A stretch of DNA of 64,000 nucleotides from contig CM077831.1 of assembly GCA_039720395.1 (NCBI GenBank), positions 15,368,982-15,432,981 on the forward strand, written 5' to 3'. Origin of the DNA: Liquidambar formosana. Taxonomy: Eukaryota; Streptophyta; Magnoliopsida; Saxifragales; Altingiaceae. Positions within the stretch are counted from its first letter, which is position 1. Each line of letters opens with the position of its first letter. Below are positions 46,467 through 58,945 of this stretch, piece after piece. The position numbers and the translations under genes are program-made. The notes under the pieces were generated by a model, which did not search any database, had not been told where the DNA came from, and worked only from the letters and a program-made list of their open reading frames with translations.

Positions 46467-46619
46467 GTAAGTATACATATCTAAACATATACATACTCAC
46501 AAGTGTTTCCTATCTAACTATGTGCAATTCTTTTCAGGGACGGCGAGCTCGTGGCCACCATTCCATAGTGGGTTCAACTTCAAATCGACTCATTCTGTTA
46601 GTTTTAGTCGACTACACAT

Positions 46620-47640
46620 TTGTTATAGTTGACTAAATTATACGTTTTTGTTGTTCCAGCTAGATTTTATGGGATAAAGACATTTTTGCCCCTCATTCTA
46701 TATATATTCAAAACCAATGACTTGGCCTTATTCTTCTCCCATTTTTCAACTGATTCTAGAGAAAGAAAGGTGGAGAGTGTGTGAGGGAGAAAAGGCAATC
46801 GAAAAAGAAAGAAAGAGCATGCAAACTCCATCCGCAAATCATGACACTTGGATCTCACATGTTTTGGCCCAATCTATACTTCTACCAAGTTTACATTTTC
46901 TACACTTAGTTTTGAGGTAAGTGCAATTTTCAGCATTGTAATCCATTGATGCATGGGATTGGGGTATAAATCATGTAGATTTGAGTCTATTTTGTATGAA
47001 TAACATACATAGGGTTATGTTTCATGAGTATCAATAGGTTCTGAAAAACTTAGGGTTTTGAAAACCTTTATATTTGTTAGATTGAAGATGTTTGTGGAAA
47101 CCTATATGATTTTGGGTTTAAAATGTTTAGTTTTAAAACCCGAACTTGTATATTATGAACTACAAAATGATGGGATTATATTTATACACGTGTTATGGGT
47201 TGGATATTTATTCTTTGACCTTAGAAAAATGATTGGGTATTATTTCACATGCTTTAAAGGTTCTAATACATAATATGAATTTTTGGGAAATTTATAATAT
47301 TTTTCCAGTAATGTTGTAAGGTTATGGATCGAAATGATATATTCTAAATAAAATGGATTTATGGTTTTGTGAATGCCTGCAATGAGGGTCATCTGACTTA
47401 AAGTTTTTTTGGTCCTTTTATGGTGTTCTGTTGGTTGTTCCTCATCTATGGTCTTGGGGTTTGATTGGCCGTTCCCAAATTTATATGGGAGTAAAACTCA
47501 TTTCCACACATAAGGGCCCTTTTTGGGATGTTAATAGTGGTTGAGGCTGTTGGAATATTTTAATAAGAGTAGACTTACCTTTATTTTTGTGTTCTAAGTC
47601 CCATTTTGATTAAAGAGTATGTAGATACCCCAATTTTGCA
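46620..47640. other. unassigned AT-rich sequence, possibly LTR-derived
   Basis: A TATA-like tctatatatattc (46698-46710) is followed by a leader ending in gaggtaagtg (46913-46922), then AT-rich text. This resembles an LTR promoter and splice donor, but no partner or termini were found. Confidence 0.3.
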
Positions 47641-48660
47641 AGGGTATTTCATGCATTATTCAACATACATTTATACACAAATGTCATGATTTGGACACCC
47701 ATCGACTACAAAGCGTCTCCACTCAAAGCTGAGTTGGAGTGATTCAATCATCAATTTTCTCCATAGAGTAATTGGTGTGCCGTTTTAGAAATGGACTATG
47801 TTATTCAACTCAAAAGACCCCAATTACTCTAGGGACATCTCCATACTCGACCCTGGTCCGATTTCACTTGACCCTACCCAAGCCTGGAATCACCAAAAAC
47901 CATCAATTTCACCCCTCAGAGTAATCGGTGTTCTGTTTTCAAAAACGGACTGTGTTATTCAAATCAGAACACCCTAATTACTTTAATAACACTTTCAGAC
48001 CCAACCCTGGTCTGATTTCACCTTACCCCGCTCAAGTCTGGAATCGTCGGAATCCATCAAATCCACTCTATGGAGTAATCGGTGTGCCGTTTTCATAAAC
48101 GGACTGTGTATGCACACTCAGAGCACACCACTTACCCTAAGAACACTTTCATACTCAATCTCGGGACCCACTCCTAAGACTAGCTTTTTCCACCTCATTT
48201 GCTTGCAAAATTTTCGATGCACCGTTTCACCAAACATGTAGCATTTTTGAGCTTAGAGCACCGAACTAACCTTAAGGACACTTTCAGACTTGACCTCGGT
48301 GTCATTGGGCAAACGTTTACACTATAGTCATGCCTTCAATCCCTATAGGGTCCAAGTTCGCGACCAATTTGCTTGTAGAGTTATCAGTGTGCCATTTTTA
48401 CAAAAACGGACTGCATTTTTAAACTCAAAACACCTCAAATACCCCATAAGCACTATTAGACTCAACCTCGGGTTCTATTGTCGAGACCCGCATTTTCACC
48501 TCCACAGTCTTCTACAGAGCAAATGATGTACCATTTTCAAAAACGGACAGCGTTTTCAAGCTTAGAGCACCCTAATTACTATAGGGAGATCATCATTCTT
48601 TACCCTTGGTTCCATCTGCCGGACTCGCCAATCAGGCCCCACTCCAAAAAACTCATCTGA
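47640..48660. repeat. diverged ~150-bp tandem repeat with CCGTTTT dyad
   Basis: Six units are recognised by phrases like atcggtgtgccgttttcataaacggactgtg near 47767, 47925, 48077, 48218, 48383 and 48523 (spacing 140-165). Each unit also has a cactttcagac/caaccctggt-type segment. There is no coding potential. Confidence 0.8.
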
Positions 48661-49165
48661 AGAATGAGTCTTGCATAGGATTTGAGACCTCAGCAGTATT
48701 AATGGCATTGGATTTATCTTTTCAATGATTGGCTTCTAAGTTCGGGAGCTCCACATCTCAAGTTTCAAGCCATTTTTTTGGCAGTGTTGGAAAACGCACT
48801 AAAAAGAGATGTCATAGGAAAATGTGAGAATTTGCAAAAATGCTGAAAAGTCAAAATCACAAAGAGAAAGTCGAATTGCAAAGAACATGTCAAAGGCTTT
48901 CCAATGCCTCCGAAATCTTTTCCTTGGTCATGTGATTGCTTATTTTATTACGTTAATTTTTTTCCTTTGAAGATTTTTAAAGTCAAAACACTAAAATTAA
49001 GGAGTTTTTTTTTTTTCTTTGTCTCCCTTTTTGTAAATTATTGAGATAAATTGGTTTAATCACGTGATAGAAGCACTATATAGCACGCTCTTAGTATATG
49101 AGAGGGAAGGCTGGAGAGACATGCCAAGTGGCACTCTTTTTTATATTATAGTGTGTGTGTATACA
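48661..49165. other. unassigned sequence
   Basis: AT-rich, with a T-run at 49005-49017. No gene or repeat is recognised. Confidence 0.4.
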
Positions 49166-49167
49166 AT

Positions 49168-49319
49168 CTCGATCAGGTTAGCACGTGTTGATATAAGTTA
49201 TATTAACACTATACATTGGAGGTTGTACCCGTTTATTGCCCCGATGTACCCCGTAACCCACTCATGTAAGAAATAACCCTCGATGCGAGCGTTGATATAA
49301 GTTATATCAACATATGCTC

Positions 49320-49322
<3 letters not shown>
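49168..49322. mobile_element. MITE, family 1 copy a
   Basis: About 155 bases bounded by gatcaggttagcacgtgttgatataag and an inverted gttgatataagttatatcaac. Family member of 49954-50117. It abuts a TA microsatellite. Confidence 0.55.

Positions 49323-49354
<32 letters not shown>
49322..49354. repeat. (TA)n microsatellite
   Basis: Uninterrupted TA run. Confidence 0.95.
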
Positions 49355-49357
<3 letters not shown>

Positions 49358-49694
49358 AGGGATCTATCGATACTTGGTGTAAAACCTTTACTTTTACATA
49401 TCTCAATATCTTTTTGTAAGAATAATATTTCGCTAATCCAACAGTTAGACTAGATACTCCACTCATGCACATCATGCATGTCAAACTTTAAGTTAATCAG
49501 AGGTTAGGAATTAAGTCATCCATAAGGTACCAAAATTATAGTTTTATTTATAAAAGAAATGTAAGTTTACGAATCAAATGCATTCTAATATCCGCTTAAC
49601 TTGAAATTTTGCATGCATGATGTGCATTAGTAGAACATCTAATTCAATGGTTGGATTGGCGAAATAATACACTAGATGTCAACAGATCCCTCCC
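49355..49694. mobile_element. foldback MITE, 340 bp
   Basis: Termini gggagggatct and agatccctccc are inverse complements. The complementarity continues inward (atatttcgctaatccaacag against the inverse of ttggattggcgaaata; gcacatcatgcatg on both sides), so most of the element can fold on itself. TA repeats lie on both sides. Confidence 0.75.
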
Positions 49695-49695
49695 C

Positions 49696-49706
49696 ATATA
49701 TATATA

Positions 49707-49770
<64 letters not shown>

Positions 49771-49866
49771 TGTGTGTGTATATATATATATATAGATGTA
49801 TATATGTACATATATATATATACACACACATATATATATACATATATATATACACATATATATTAT
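49696..49866. repeat. TA/TG/CA compound microsatellite
   Basis: Alternating (TA)n with tgtgtg and cacaca blocks. Open frames read through it are artefacts of composition. Confidence 0.95.
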
Positions 49867-49953
49867 TATAGAAAAGGCAGTTTTGGTTTAGTGTCCTTAA
49901 AGATTCAAAAAATAACCTCATCATAAACAACCATAAAATATATATATAGGATA

Positions 49954-50116
49954 ATGATCAGGTAAGCACGTGCTGATATAACTTATATCAAAACCTGCAT
50001 GGAGTTGTACCTTGTGCATTAGTGGGATGTGAGGTGCATTGAATCAATGCAAGGGGTACAACCCCCAATGCATAGTGCTAATGTAACTTATATCAGCACG
50101 TGCTGATGGGATCACC

Positions 50117-50117
<1 letters not shown>
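49954..50117. mobile_element. MITE, family 1 copy b
   Basis: 164 bases. gatcaggtaagcacgtgctgatataactta at the left is matched by the inverse of taacttatatcagcacgtgctgatgggatc at the right. The palindrome gcacgtgc is in both ends. Confidence 0.75.

Positions 50118-50120
<3 letters not shown>

Positions 50121-50170
<50 letters not shown>
50121..50170. repeat. (TA)n microsatellite
   Basis: Long TA run, followed after a short gap by a T-run (50190-50210). Confidence 0.95.
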
Positions 50171-50173
<3 letters not shown>

Positions 50174-50210
50174 TTGTCTTGAGCCTTAACATCTTTTTTT
50201 TTTTTTTTTT

Positions 50211-51594
50211 TGGCTGCTAAGGGTAAGATGGTAAAAAAGGAGAGTCATTGGATTACATATCAACACGACTAAATAAAAGTGATAATGTAATACATAAGAT
50301 TAGGCTTTTAGAGTGTGGCGTACATGTCTTACACCTTAACATACCATAACTGTTTGACTAATCAACCCAATATATTGATGAAAGTTTTAAATTTCACGTT
50401 TCTATCTCATCGTTTTAGGGTAATTATAATGTTGTGTGTACACCATGACATGTGCCACTAACTCTAGTAGGAAATGGAACGCCATCTTAAAAATACACAT
50501 GTTGATGATCGACGTAATAAATGTACATCAACCGTCGCGTTAAATGATATACTAAAGTGGTACGCTAAGTTTGTTATTGCATGAGGAAAAAATTGACTTT
50601 AAAACTGATAAAAAAGAATTACAGTGCTCATATATATTGATGTAAAACAGATTGCTGAGGAGTTCCTAGTTCAAATGGACCGCCAAAAACGAAACGGTTA
50701 AAAGTACTAGTAAAGAGAGAAAGCCAATGTCAGAATCGCGTGAAATTTGATAGGTCAACTAAAATCGATGTGTTGATCAATACTCATCACCTACGATCAT
50801 GACATACGCTGCTTTTCAGGCAAATTCTTTCGTTTTGGCCTTCAAAAATGCATTTTTGCTATTTTTGATAATAAGTTACTGCTTAATTTTGAGAGTCACG
50901 ATTGCCATTTGGGTCCCCATTTTACCAGCTTACTCCTTAAGTTTAGGACTTTTAATTCGTGTCTTCAGTAGGAATTTTTCTATTTTTGGTATTTTTATTA
51001 TTTTCCTTAATTTTTTTTCTTTTTCCTTTAGTTTACCTGTTCTACTAGAATTATAACTTGCAGCCTATATATATGCTGCCATCTTTGGTTGTAATTTCAG
51101 TTTCTTCATTACTAAGAATTTTTTTCTTGAGTTTTTCTTGAATTTTTTTTCTCTTACGCTTTCTGCTACGCTAACTAATTTTCTTTTTCCTTGGGACAAT
51201 TGTCCTACGAGGACATCCCATGAGTCACGACCACATTACTGTTTACAATAAAGGACAATGTAGGCAGCCCAATCTACAATTAAAAACAGAATAGCAAAAC
51301 AAGGTTGCGTGGCTAAAATTTTAAAATATCGATAGGGAACTTGTAATTGCAGCTTTCATGGACACTAAATGGGATGCTTTATATTTGATGGGGGAAGGCG
51401 CTGCTCTTTAAGTTATGGCCCCAAACTCGTGTTTTGATTGAAGGGAGAAGGGGAGTCGGCAAGTATAGTTAACTCAGTCAAAGGGTACCCATGCTAGCTT
51501 AGTATGCTACTCTCTGGCTCATTGCAAATCTCACTGAAGTAAATCATTTCATTGAGGGTCAAAAAGGGCAAAAAAGTACATATGCTGAAGTGTA
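50211..51594. other. intergenic, nothing recognised
   Basis: AT-rich. An 85-codon hydrophobic frame at 50799-51056 has no recognisable family and T-rich composition, so I do not call it. Confidence 0.4.
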
Positions 51595-52030
51595 TTTTTT
51601 TTTTTTTTTAAAAAAAAAACCTTGTATATCATTAAGTAAATTAAAAAGTACAATGAGGAAACATTACATCATAATTGTCTTCCATACAAATCTTCCAAAG
51701 AGTAATAGGAAATCTATCTACTCAAATACAACAGTCAGATCTGGAGTGACTTAAACTAGCAACATAATCAACAGTTCTATTTGCTTGCTTAAAAACATAG
51801 AAATCAAAAGCTTCAAACTTTTCAACGAGTTCTCAAATATCTCTAACCAAGGTAGATATATTCCAAGGATAATTATATGTTCTTTGGTACATCCAAATTA
51901 TAAGTTGAGAGTCCTTCAATTTGAACCTTCGAGAAACCTCTTTACCAAGCCTGATATAATCCATTGCAGAGAGCCGTACATTCAGCAATCAAAACGAAAT
52001 CGTTGTACAGATTGAAAGAAGATGCTATGA
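51595..52030 (-). pseudogene. LINE 3' end: RNase H-like domain remnant
   Basis: The minus strand reads, with a few stops, as the C-terminal half of the RNase H domain found at the end of plant L1-type LINEs: PWNISTLVRDI, FEAFDFYVFKQANRTVDYVASLS, then a short tail. A T-run on the plus strand (51595-51609) corresponds to a poly(A) tail. The element is 5'-truncated, as expected of LINEs. Confidence 0.6.
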
Positions 52031-53016
52031 GAGGTCTACCATCAGTGCATATGCCGAAGTTAGAGATGCCACATAGTACGCATAATCAATCATCTAGAGA
52101 AGCAAATACAAATACAGCCAGCACCTAACCTAAGCAACTTTGCTACCAAAGACCAAGAATACATCCACTTGTGGTATTTTTTTTTTTTTTTTTTTTTCCG
52201 TCCAGACCCAAGGTTTCCCCAAACCTTTCAACCGAGGACTAATCCACTTGTGGTATTTGCCTATGCATTCCCACGTTTCCACGCATGACGCCAGTTTTCC
52301 TGTGAAGTTTTCATTTCTTACCCTGGAAAAATAAAAATAAAAATAAAAATGGTTTTTTCCCATTTTGACCGAATCCACGCTTGACAACATTCTTCTTTAT
52401 GGCCATCCGCCAACATTTTAAGTACTTAAATTATTATCAGAATGCTTGGCCCACTGGTTTAATTGGATCATATTACTACCGTTTTTTTTCCTTGAAGAAA
52501 ATTTTAAAACTCGTTTCCAAGCAAGTTTTACTCCGTTCAATCCGGACACCTTGTCCACATCAAATAGGTCGACATAGTGCAAATTGGCCCCATTCAAAAA
52601 CAAATAAAAATAAAAAATAAAAAACCACTATGATTGTAAGCCAAAGTTTCTGCAGAAAATAGCATCTGTTCCTACACATACCAAATTAATTAAACAGGAA
52701 TAAATCATAAGGAAAAATTAAATTAGATAATTCACACGCTACCATCATCAGTTTCAAGCAAATTAAGAGTTTCCCACTGGCATACAATAAATAAATAAAA
52801 ATCCATTTAAGTTTTGCATTCTCTTTGGGCCGAAGTATAACGTGACTACAAACAGAAGAAGCTGAGTCTAACCATTGGATGTGTCCTCATCATAATAAAC
52901 GCAGACCAAAATTGTACAGAAAGAGGGAGAACAGAGGAAGGAGGCTAAAAAGAGAGAAAATGAAGGTAAACCTCTTTCACCTCCACTTCCATTTGAAAGA
53001 GTGATCCAACAGAAGT

Positions 53017-53115
53017 TTAATAAAAGTAGCCAAGCACCTGACCACCCACCTTTTGCCTGATGGCATCTTCATGATCTAAAACGCCATTTGGAGTTGTAAT
53101 CACTACATAACCCCA
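53017..53115 (-). CDS. RPS15A: 40S ribosomal protein S15a (type II), last exon
   Basis: The exon starts after a GCAG acceptor (minus strand, 53116) and encodes [20 protein letters not shown] and [12 protein letters not shown], ending TAA at 53019-53017. This is the conserved C-terminus of uS8/S15a. Residues fit the diverged type II S15a of plants (Arabidopsis RPS15AB/E type), reported to stand in for mitochondrial S8, rather than the cytosolic type ending KVLGFFY. No damage is seen. It joins in frame to the exon at 63571-63731; the join is phase 0 at this border. Confidence 0.88.
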   Translation of the reverse strand, partial: WGYVVITTPNGVLDHEDAIRQKVGGQVLGYFY

Positions 53116-53178
53116 CTGCATGACAAAACAAACTTAAATAAATAATAATAATAATTTTCATTTCTGTGATATTTGGGA

Positions 53179-53215
53179 TTTTTTTTTTTGGGGGGGGGCG
53201 GGGGGGGGGGGGGGG
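53179..53215 (+). repeat. T-run followed by long G-run
   Basis: About eleven T then about 26 bases of G broken by a single C. It has strong G-quadruplex potential, or may be an assembly artefact. Confidence 0.85.
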
Positions 53216-53744
53216 ATTACGGGAGTTGGAAAGAGAACAAATTAATTTAAACTTTAACTATACAATATACTGAAAGAAAATATAAAAATAATAATCATAA
53301 TAACTATAAGAATAAGAACATCAGCAACAACCACAATAGTATTTTATGACTAATGTAAAATTTTATCATTAATTGCCACGAGCAGCACACAGCTACATGC
53401 ACAGGCACCAAAATAAACCCCCTCTTGCAAGGAAACCCCTATCTTCTTCAATACCCGGTATTCATGTGAGCATGATTCATAATTATTACCCCACGGTATT
53501 CTGAAATGCAGAAAATGTATCAAAGTTGATTGTTGTTCGTCACCCAAAAAAAAAAAAAAATAAAAATAAATAAATAATGGTGATTGTTGATAATAACAAA
53601 TTGCAAATTCAAACTAAGGGTTCTGAAAACCATACTAGAATACACATGTACTAAGCACCTGGACAAATTACTACTTACAATATGTTGATGACACTCCAAT
53701 CTAATGAGGGGAAAAAAAGAATAAAATACAGTAAACTGGCTTAA

Positions 53745-55615
53745 ATTTTTGGGTCAGTTTCTTTTTGGTACCCTAAACTTTGAAATGAGTCAAAATAGAC
53801 CCTAAAATATGCAGGGTGGTAATTTGTTGATATTGTTAATGGAAGTGCTGAAAATAGGAAATAACCCTTTATAGCTTTTGACTAAAAAATTATAGGGTAA
53901 ATTACATCTACACCTCCTGTGTTATCTCACAACTACACTAACCACCCCTATGTTTACCTCCTTTCCATCAAGTACCCATCTGAGCTGACTAACCGTCAAC
54001 TTTTTCTGCTGATGTCATACAAAAAAGGATCCTAAATGCCCGTTTTACCCCTAATATAGCTGAAACACAGCATTGGAACTAGTTTACACTTCCTCCTTTT
54101 CAACTAATCATATAAATAAAACAACAGATGAAGACAGAGAGATTGGATCCCATGGAAAATCCAGCAAAGATCAGAAATGAGAAACAATTAGAAGCAATCT
54201 TCAGATGTGTGCTTTTCAAACCATAAGGAGACAAAGGGTCACCTTCTGGTTAATAACCCAAACAAATAGAAGAAAGAAGAGGAAGAGGCAAGAGTAAGAA
54301 AAAAACACAGCATGGAAAAAAAAAAAGAAAAAAGAAGAAAAAGCTCCCCAAAAAAAACCAAACAAGGGTAAACATCAACCAATTGAGCCAGACACACGCG
54401 TGCGTGCACACACACCTTGTCACTATCACTACCTGAAACAGAACCACAAACACTTGGTTGGCTCTTTGAGTTATATATATATATTTCTTTTTTGGGTCCT
54501 AATATACTTACTCCTTCAAATCAAATGGTCGTTTAATAAGAGGTTGTGCACTGTAATCTGTGTAACCTAATAATACAGAGTATGGATAAAAACAGGGTAT
54601 TGTAATATGTGTAATTGATGACCCTTCAGCAGCAACACGTCCACAAGGAGAATCCAAAGAGGTGAACGTGCCCCACTTCCTCTTCCTCATGGTATTTAAC
54701 CTGGTTGACAACCTCATGCTATCAAGGGATCTCTTGTACTCTCCAGTCCAAGGAAGGACACAAGTTCTTTGGTGCCACCAGGAATAAAATCATGGATTGG
54801 GCTGGGAAACCAAGCATGGTAGGCTTCGTTCCATTCTTGAAATACTCAGATCAATAGGGATTCTTTGATGCCATCAACAAAATCATGGCGTGGGCTGGGA
54901 CACAAGTTCTTTGATGCCCTAGAACTCTCTCAATTGCTCTGTGTGCTCGAAGCAGTGATGGGGATCCCATTAGGCTTTTTGTGATTTAAGAGTGTAAGGC
55001 AAAAGACGCTGCATTTAGCTTAAAAACAGCACATTTTATGGCTTTGAGTTATACGGCATTGTATTTTACTGCTTAAAGTCCCAAACGATGTGTTTTATCT
55101 AAAAGGGTAGTTCCGACGTTTCATTATTGTTGTTAACCTCATTAAATTATCCATTCTGACAAGGGTGTCAGTTTAATTTCAAAAAATACAAAGGGTGCAG
55201 TGTATTTGTCTGTAAATACAAGGAATTTAAATGTAATTTACACAATTATAAAATAATCAAACCAATTTTAAAAGTTCATATTTTAAAAAAAATTATGAAA
55301 TTACATCTATAACCTTGGGGCTTAGTACAATGGGTTGTCCTGTCGCCAAAGAGAAGACTCTTTTGAGTGGGTTTTTATAGGAAAGGAATGAGAGGGGTAA
55401 AATTGGAAAGTCACTGCATGAAAAAGGCAAAATAGGAATTTAAAGAATAATATGCCTACTTGTCAGTGAGATTTATTAATGTATACTTAACATAAGGTAC
55501 TTAATTGTCACATATTCATACATCAGGTCCATTTTGATTTGTTTTGAAGTTTAGGCTATCAAAGTGAAATTGACCCCAAACTTTAGGGTAGTTTTTTATA
55601 TTTAACCCAAAAAAA
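53745..55615. mobile_element. outer TIR element (non-autonomous DNA transposon)
   Basis: The left end tttttgggtcagtttctttttggtaccctaaactttg is matched imperfectly by the inverse of the right end (accctaaagtttggggtcaattt...aacccaaaaaa). No transposase is seen. It contains the inner element at 53895-55243. Confidence 0.55.
53895..55243. mobile_element. inner TIR element, Mutator-like in appearance
   Basis: The ends GGGTAAATTACAT and (inverse) GTGTAAATTACAT are flanked by aattata at 53888-53894 and 55244-55250. No transposase is seen. The interior has a duplicated caagttctttgRtgcc / atggRttgggctggg segment (about 54762-54830 and 54857-54915) of unknown origin. Confidence 0.6.
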
Positions 55616-55825
55616 ATAAATAAATAAGTGGTTGCCACCTGATACTCATGTAGAAGGTGTCATTATATAGGATACATTTCTAAGGTACATTAATTTTCTT
55701 TCTTTCCAAAATTTCTGCCAGTACATTAATTTTTAGTTTTCTATTCTTTTCCCTCATTTGTATAAATCCATCCCGTGCTCATGATTCTTCTATTCAGGGT
55801 TTGATTTTCTCATCTTCTAATTCTT

Positions 55826-56640
55826 TTTTTTGATCAACAACAAAAGAAGTATATTATATTAATGATAAAAGATAATACAAGGAGGACAAGGAGTCCACCA
55901 AAATATAACTACACCCACACCCTAAAGAAAACATCTACAAAAACAACAGCAAAATTAACTACATGCAGCCCTCCAATTAGACTTTGACAAAAAGACAGGA
56001 ATATCAACAAATTCCTTGGAAGAATGAGCCCAAGAGAGGACAAGAAGTCCTACAAGAAAAGGAAAAAACAAGAAAATAAAAAGAGAACAAAAGTTCTACT
56101 CTCCACAATCATCCCTCCAATCAGACCTAATTACAAACAGTGGAATACCCGAAAATTTTGCAATCATTGAAGCCCAAAGGGAAGCCAAAAGCTCGACCTT
56201 GTCCCACAAGCACCGAATCTCATATTCTCATCAATCTCATCTTCAAAAATTCTACCATTTCTTTCCAACCAAATAACAAAAAGGATGGCAAAACATAGCA
56301 CAATTTCACAAAATCTTAGCCTTCTTGGAAAATCCAAAACCGCAAAAATCAAAAATAAACATACTGAGGAAAAACTGGGTGGGACCCAACAAAGACTAGC
56401 AATCTGAAAGAGATTTTGCCATAACAAACTTGTTGCAAAACAATACAAAAATAAATAATCCACTCTCTCAGCCTCTCTCGTATATATAATGCACCACTGA
56501 GGTGATAACAATGTGCAAGTCCCCTTTGAAACAAATCATTAGTATTAATTTCTAAAGAGCAATCTAAAATTCCCCCAATAAAAAATGACAAAGTGCATGG
56601 CCTAGACATTGGGCACATATTCAACACTTCTGGGACATGC
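55826..56640 (-). pseudogene. LINE 3' end with zf-RVT domain
   Basis: The minus strand from about 56620 encodes the zinc-binding region of plant LINE ORF2 (NDLFQRGLAH, EAERVDYLFLYC, LLWQNLF, LFVIWLERNGRIFED), followed by an untranslated tail and an A-rich end at about 55826. The best open piece is 56511-56164. The Cys/His ligands are partly lost. It is 5'-truncated and head-to-head with the next LINE. Confidence 0.75.
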
Positions 56641-56886
56641 CAACATGCCAAATTACATATCAGTAAATATAAGAAAGATACAGTTGGGACTGGGAAAAGG
56701 CAGCAGGCTGCTAAGATGAGCAGTGAAGATGTTCAACAACTGGATGAGATATCGGTGGCGACTGGAATCCAGTCCCGCCGACAGCCACTGGGAAAAGGCA
56801 GCAGGCTGCTAAGATGAGCAGTGAAGATGTTCAACAACTGGATGAGATATCGGTGGCGACTGGAATCCAGTCCCGCTGACAGCCAT
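56641..56886 (+). pseudogene. LINE ORF1 tail with 98-bp tandem duplication
   Basis: The end of an ORF1-type frame (KMSSEDVQQLDEISVATG, then QSRR) is duplicated exactly once: 56689-56786 and 56787-56884. The unit of 98 bases shifts the frame. Confidence 0.6.
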
Positions 56887-58945
56887 GAAAATGCCAAGTG
56901 TGAACTGTCAGGGCCCTGGAAACCCTCACACAATTTGTGCTCTTCATGATATTGTGAAGAGGAAAGCTCCCATTATATTCTTGATGGAGATGAAACTACA
57001 TAAAACAGAGATGGAGAGAGAATTAGATTAAAATTTCCAAATATGGTGGTAGCAGATTCATGTAACAAACAACAGGGTTTGGATTTACTACGGAATACCA
57101 CGATGGAAGTAGATCCTCTTAATTTCTCATGTAACCAATTTGACGTGCATGTTAAGGAGGATGGTTTTCCCAAGTGAAGATTAACAGGGTTTTATGGACA
57201 TCATGAAGTGATAAATCGGAAACTTTATTGGGCCCTGCTGGATAAGCTGAGAACCATATCATCACTTCCTTGGGTTTGCATTGGGGATTTCAATGAAATT
57301 CTAGAAGGGAATAAAGTGGGAGGTCCTCCGAGAGCAGGTTGGCAGATGAAAAACTTTTGGCAAGCAGTATCATCGTGTAACTTCAAAGATCTAGGATATC
57401 GCGGTCCCAAATACGCATGGTGTAATAATAGACGGGGAGGGATGCATGAAAGAGCGGTTGGACAGGGAATTTGCAACAAATGATTGGTGCAATATTTTTC
57501 CAAATGGGACAGTGGAAAACCATGTGTGGAGTGCATCTGATTATCAACCAGTACTTATCAATTTGAAAGGAATGAAATGAATGTCCAAGGTAGTGAAGAA
57601 GCCTTTCAGATTTGAAGAGATGTGGACAAGAGACCCAGAAAGTGAAAAAAAAATATTTTGGAAGGGTGCAAGGATGTTGTGCGAGGTCCCACAATGTTCA
57701 CTGTGAATGAAAAAATAAAGGCTACTAGAATGAGATTGGGACATTGAATCAAAATTCATTTTGGACATGTCCAACAACTAAAAAGGTTGAATAAAGAGCT
57801 TGTGGCTGCCAAGAACAAACCGCCCCATGCTAACTGCTCCAAGGATGAAAAACGGCTATCACATCCAATTGATGTATTGCTAGCAAGAGAGGAAATCATG
57901 TGGAAACAGAGATCAAGGGTGGCGTGGTTGAAGGAGGGAGACAAAACACTGGTTCCTTCCATGCATGTGCTTCTCACGGGAGGAAGAAAAATATAATTAG
58001 TGGTATTCAGGATATAAGGGGTACATGGCATGACAAGGAAGATAGGGTGGAAGAAATAATTGTGGATTATTTCCAGAATATTTTCACAACCTCTAACCCT
58101 CAAAAATATTGAGAGTTTTTTTGGGGGGGAGGTGGGGTTTGAAGGTGTGCAACAAGTGAGATGAATACCACTCTTTTATGGGAGGTTCAAGTCAAGAAGG
58201 TACATGAAGCTTTATTTCAAATGCATCCCACCAAAGCACTAGATCCTGATGGCATGCCAACATTATTTTCTCTAAAATAGTGCATGTTGTCAGGCATGAT
58301 GTAACCAAAGCCATCTTTTCTTAATAATGGTTCTATGATAAGAATTTTAACTAGACTGATATAGTGCTCATACCCAAGACCAATAGGCCACAAACAATTT
58401 CCCAATACAGACCAATTAGCCTTTGCAATGTTACCTATAAGATTATTTCCAAAGTTTAGGCTAATCCTCCCAAAGAAATATTGCCCCAAATTAATTCTGA
58501 AAACCAAAGTGCATTTGTGCCAGGGAGACTCATTACAGATAATGTGCGAGTTGCTTTTGAGATAATGCATTATTTGAAAAACAAAAGGTTTGGGAAACAA
58601 GGCTATTTTGCTCTAAAACTTGATATGAGCAAAGCCTATGACTCTGTGGAATTGTCTTTTTTGGAAAAGATGATGACCTGAATGGGTTTCAAGGACAAAT
58701 GAGTGCAACTTATCATGACTTGTATCATGACCCACTTATTCTATGATTTTTAATGACAAACAGTGTGAATATTTTAGTCCTTCTAGTGGGCTTCCCCAAA
58801 GCGACCTTCTTTCCCCTTATCTTTTTTCATTGTTGTAGAAGGTCTAACAGTGTTGTTTCACAAAGCTAAACAAGCAAGACAGCTAATAGGAGTGGCAATA
58901 TGTAGACAAAGCCCAAAGGTTTCACACCTTTCTTTGCAGATGATC
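56887..58945 (+). pseudogene. LINE ORF2: endonuclease and RT up to the active site
   Basis: ORF2 starts with a MKMPSVNCQGPG-type phrase at 56887. The AP-endonuclease domain runs to about 57480 (WVCIGDFNEILEG near 57270). The RT domain starts near 58200 (HPTKALDPDG) and includes [16 protein letters not shown] at 58409-58458, the phrase [15 protein letters not shown] at 58503, [13 protein letters not shown] at 58617 and SGLPQSDLLSPYLF at 58787. It breaks off at the FADD box (58935-58945). There are many stops and shifts. Confidence 0.82.

Noticed and set aside
49651..49926. Tyr/Ile-rich frames on both strands
   Set aside because: Artefacts of the TA/TG microsatellite.
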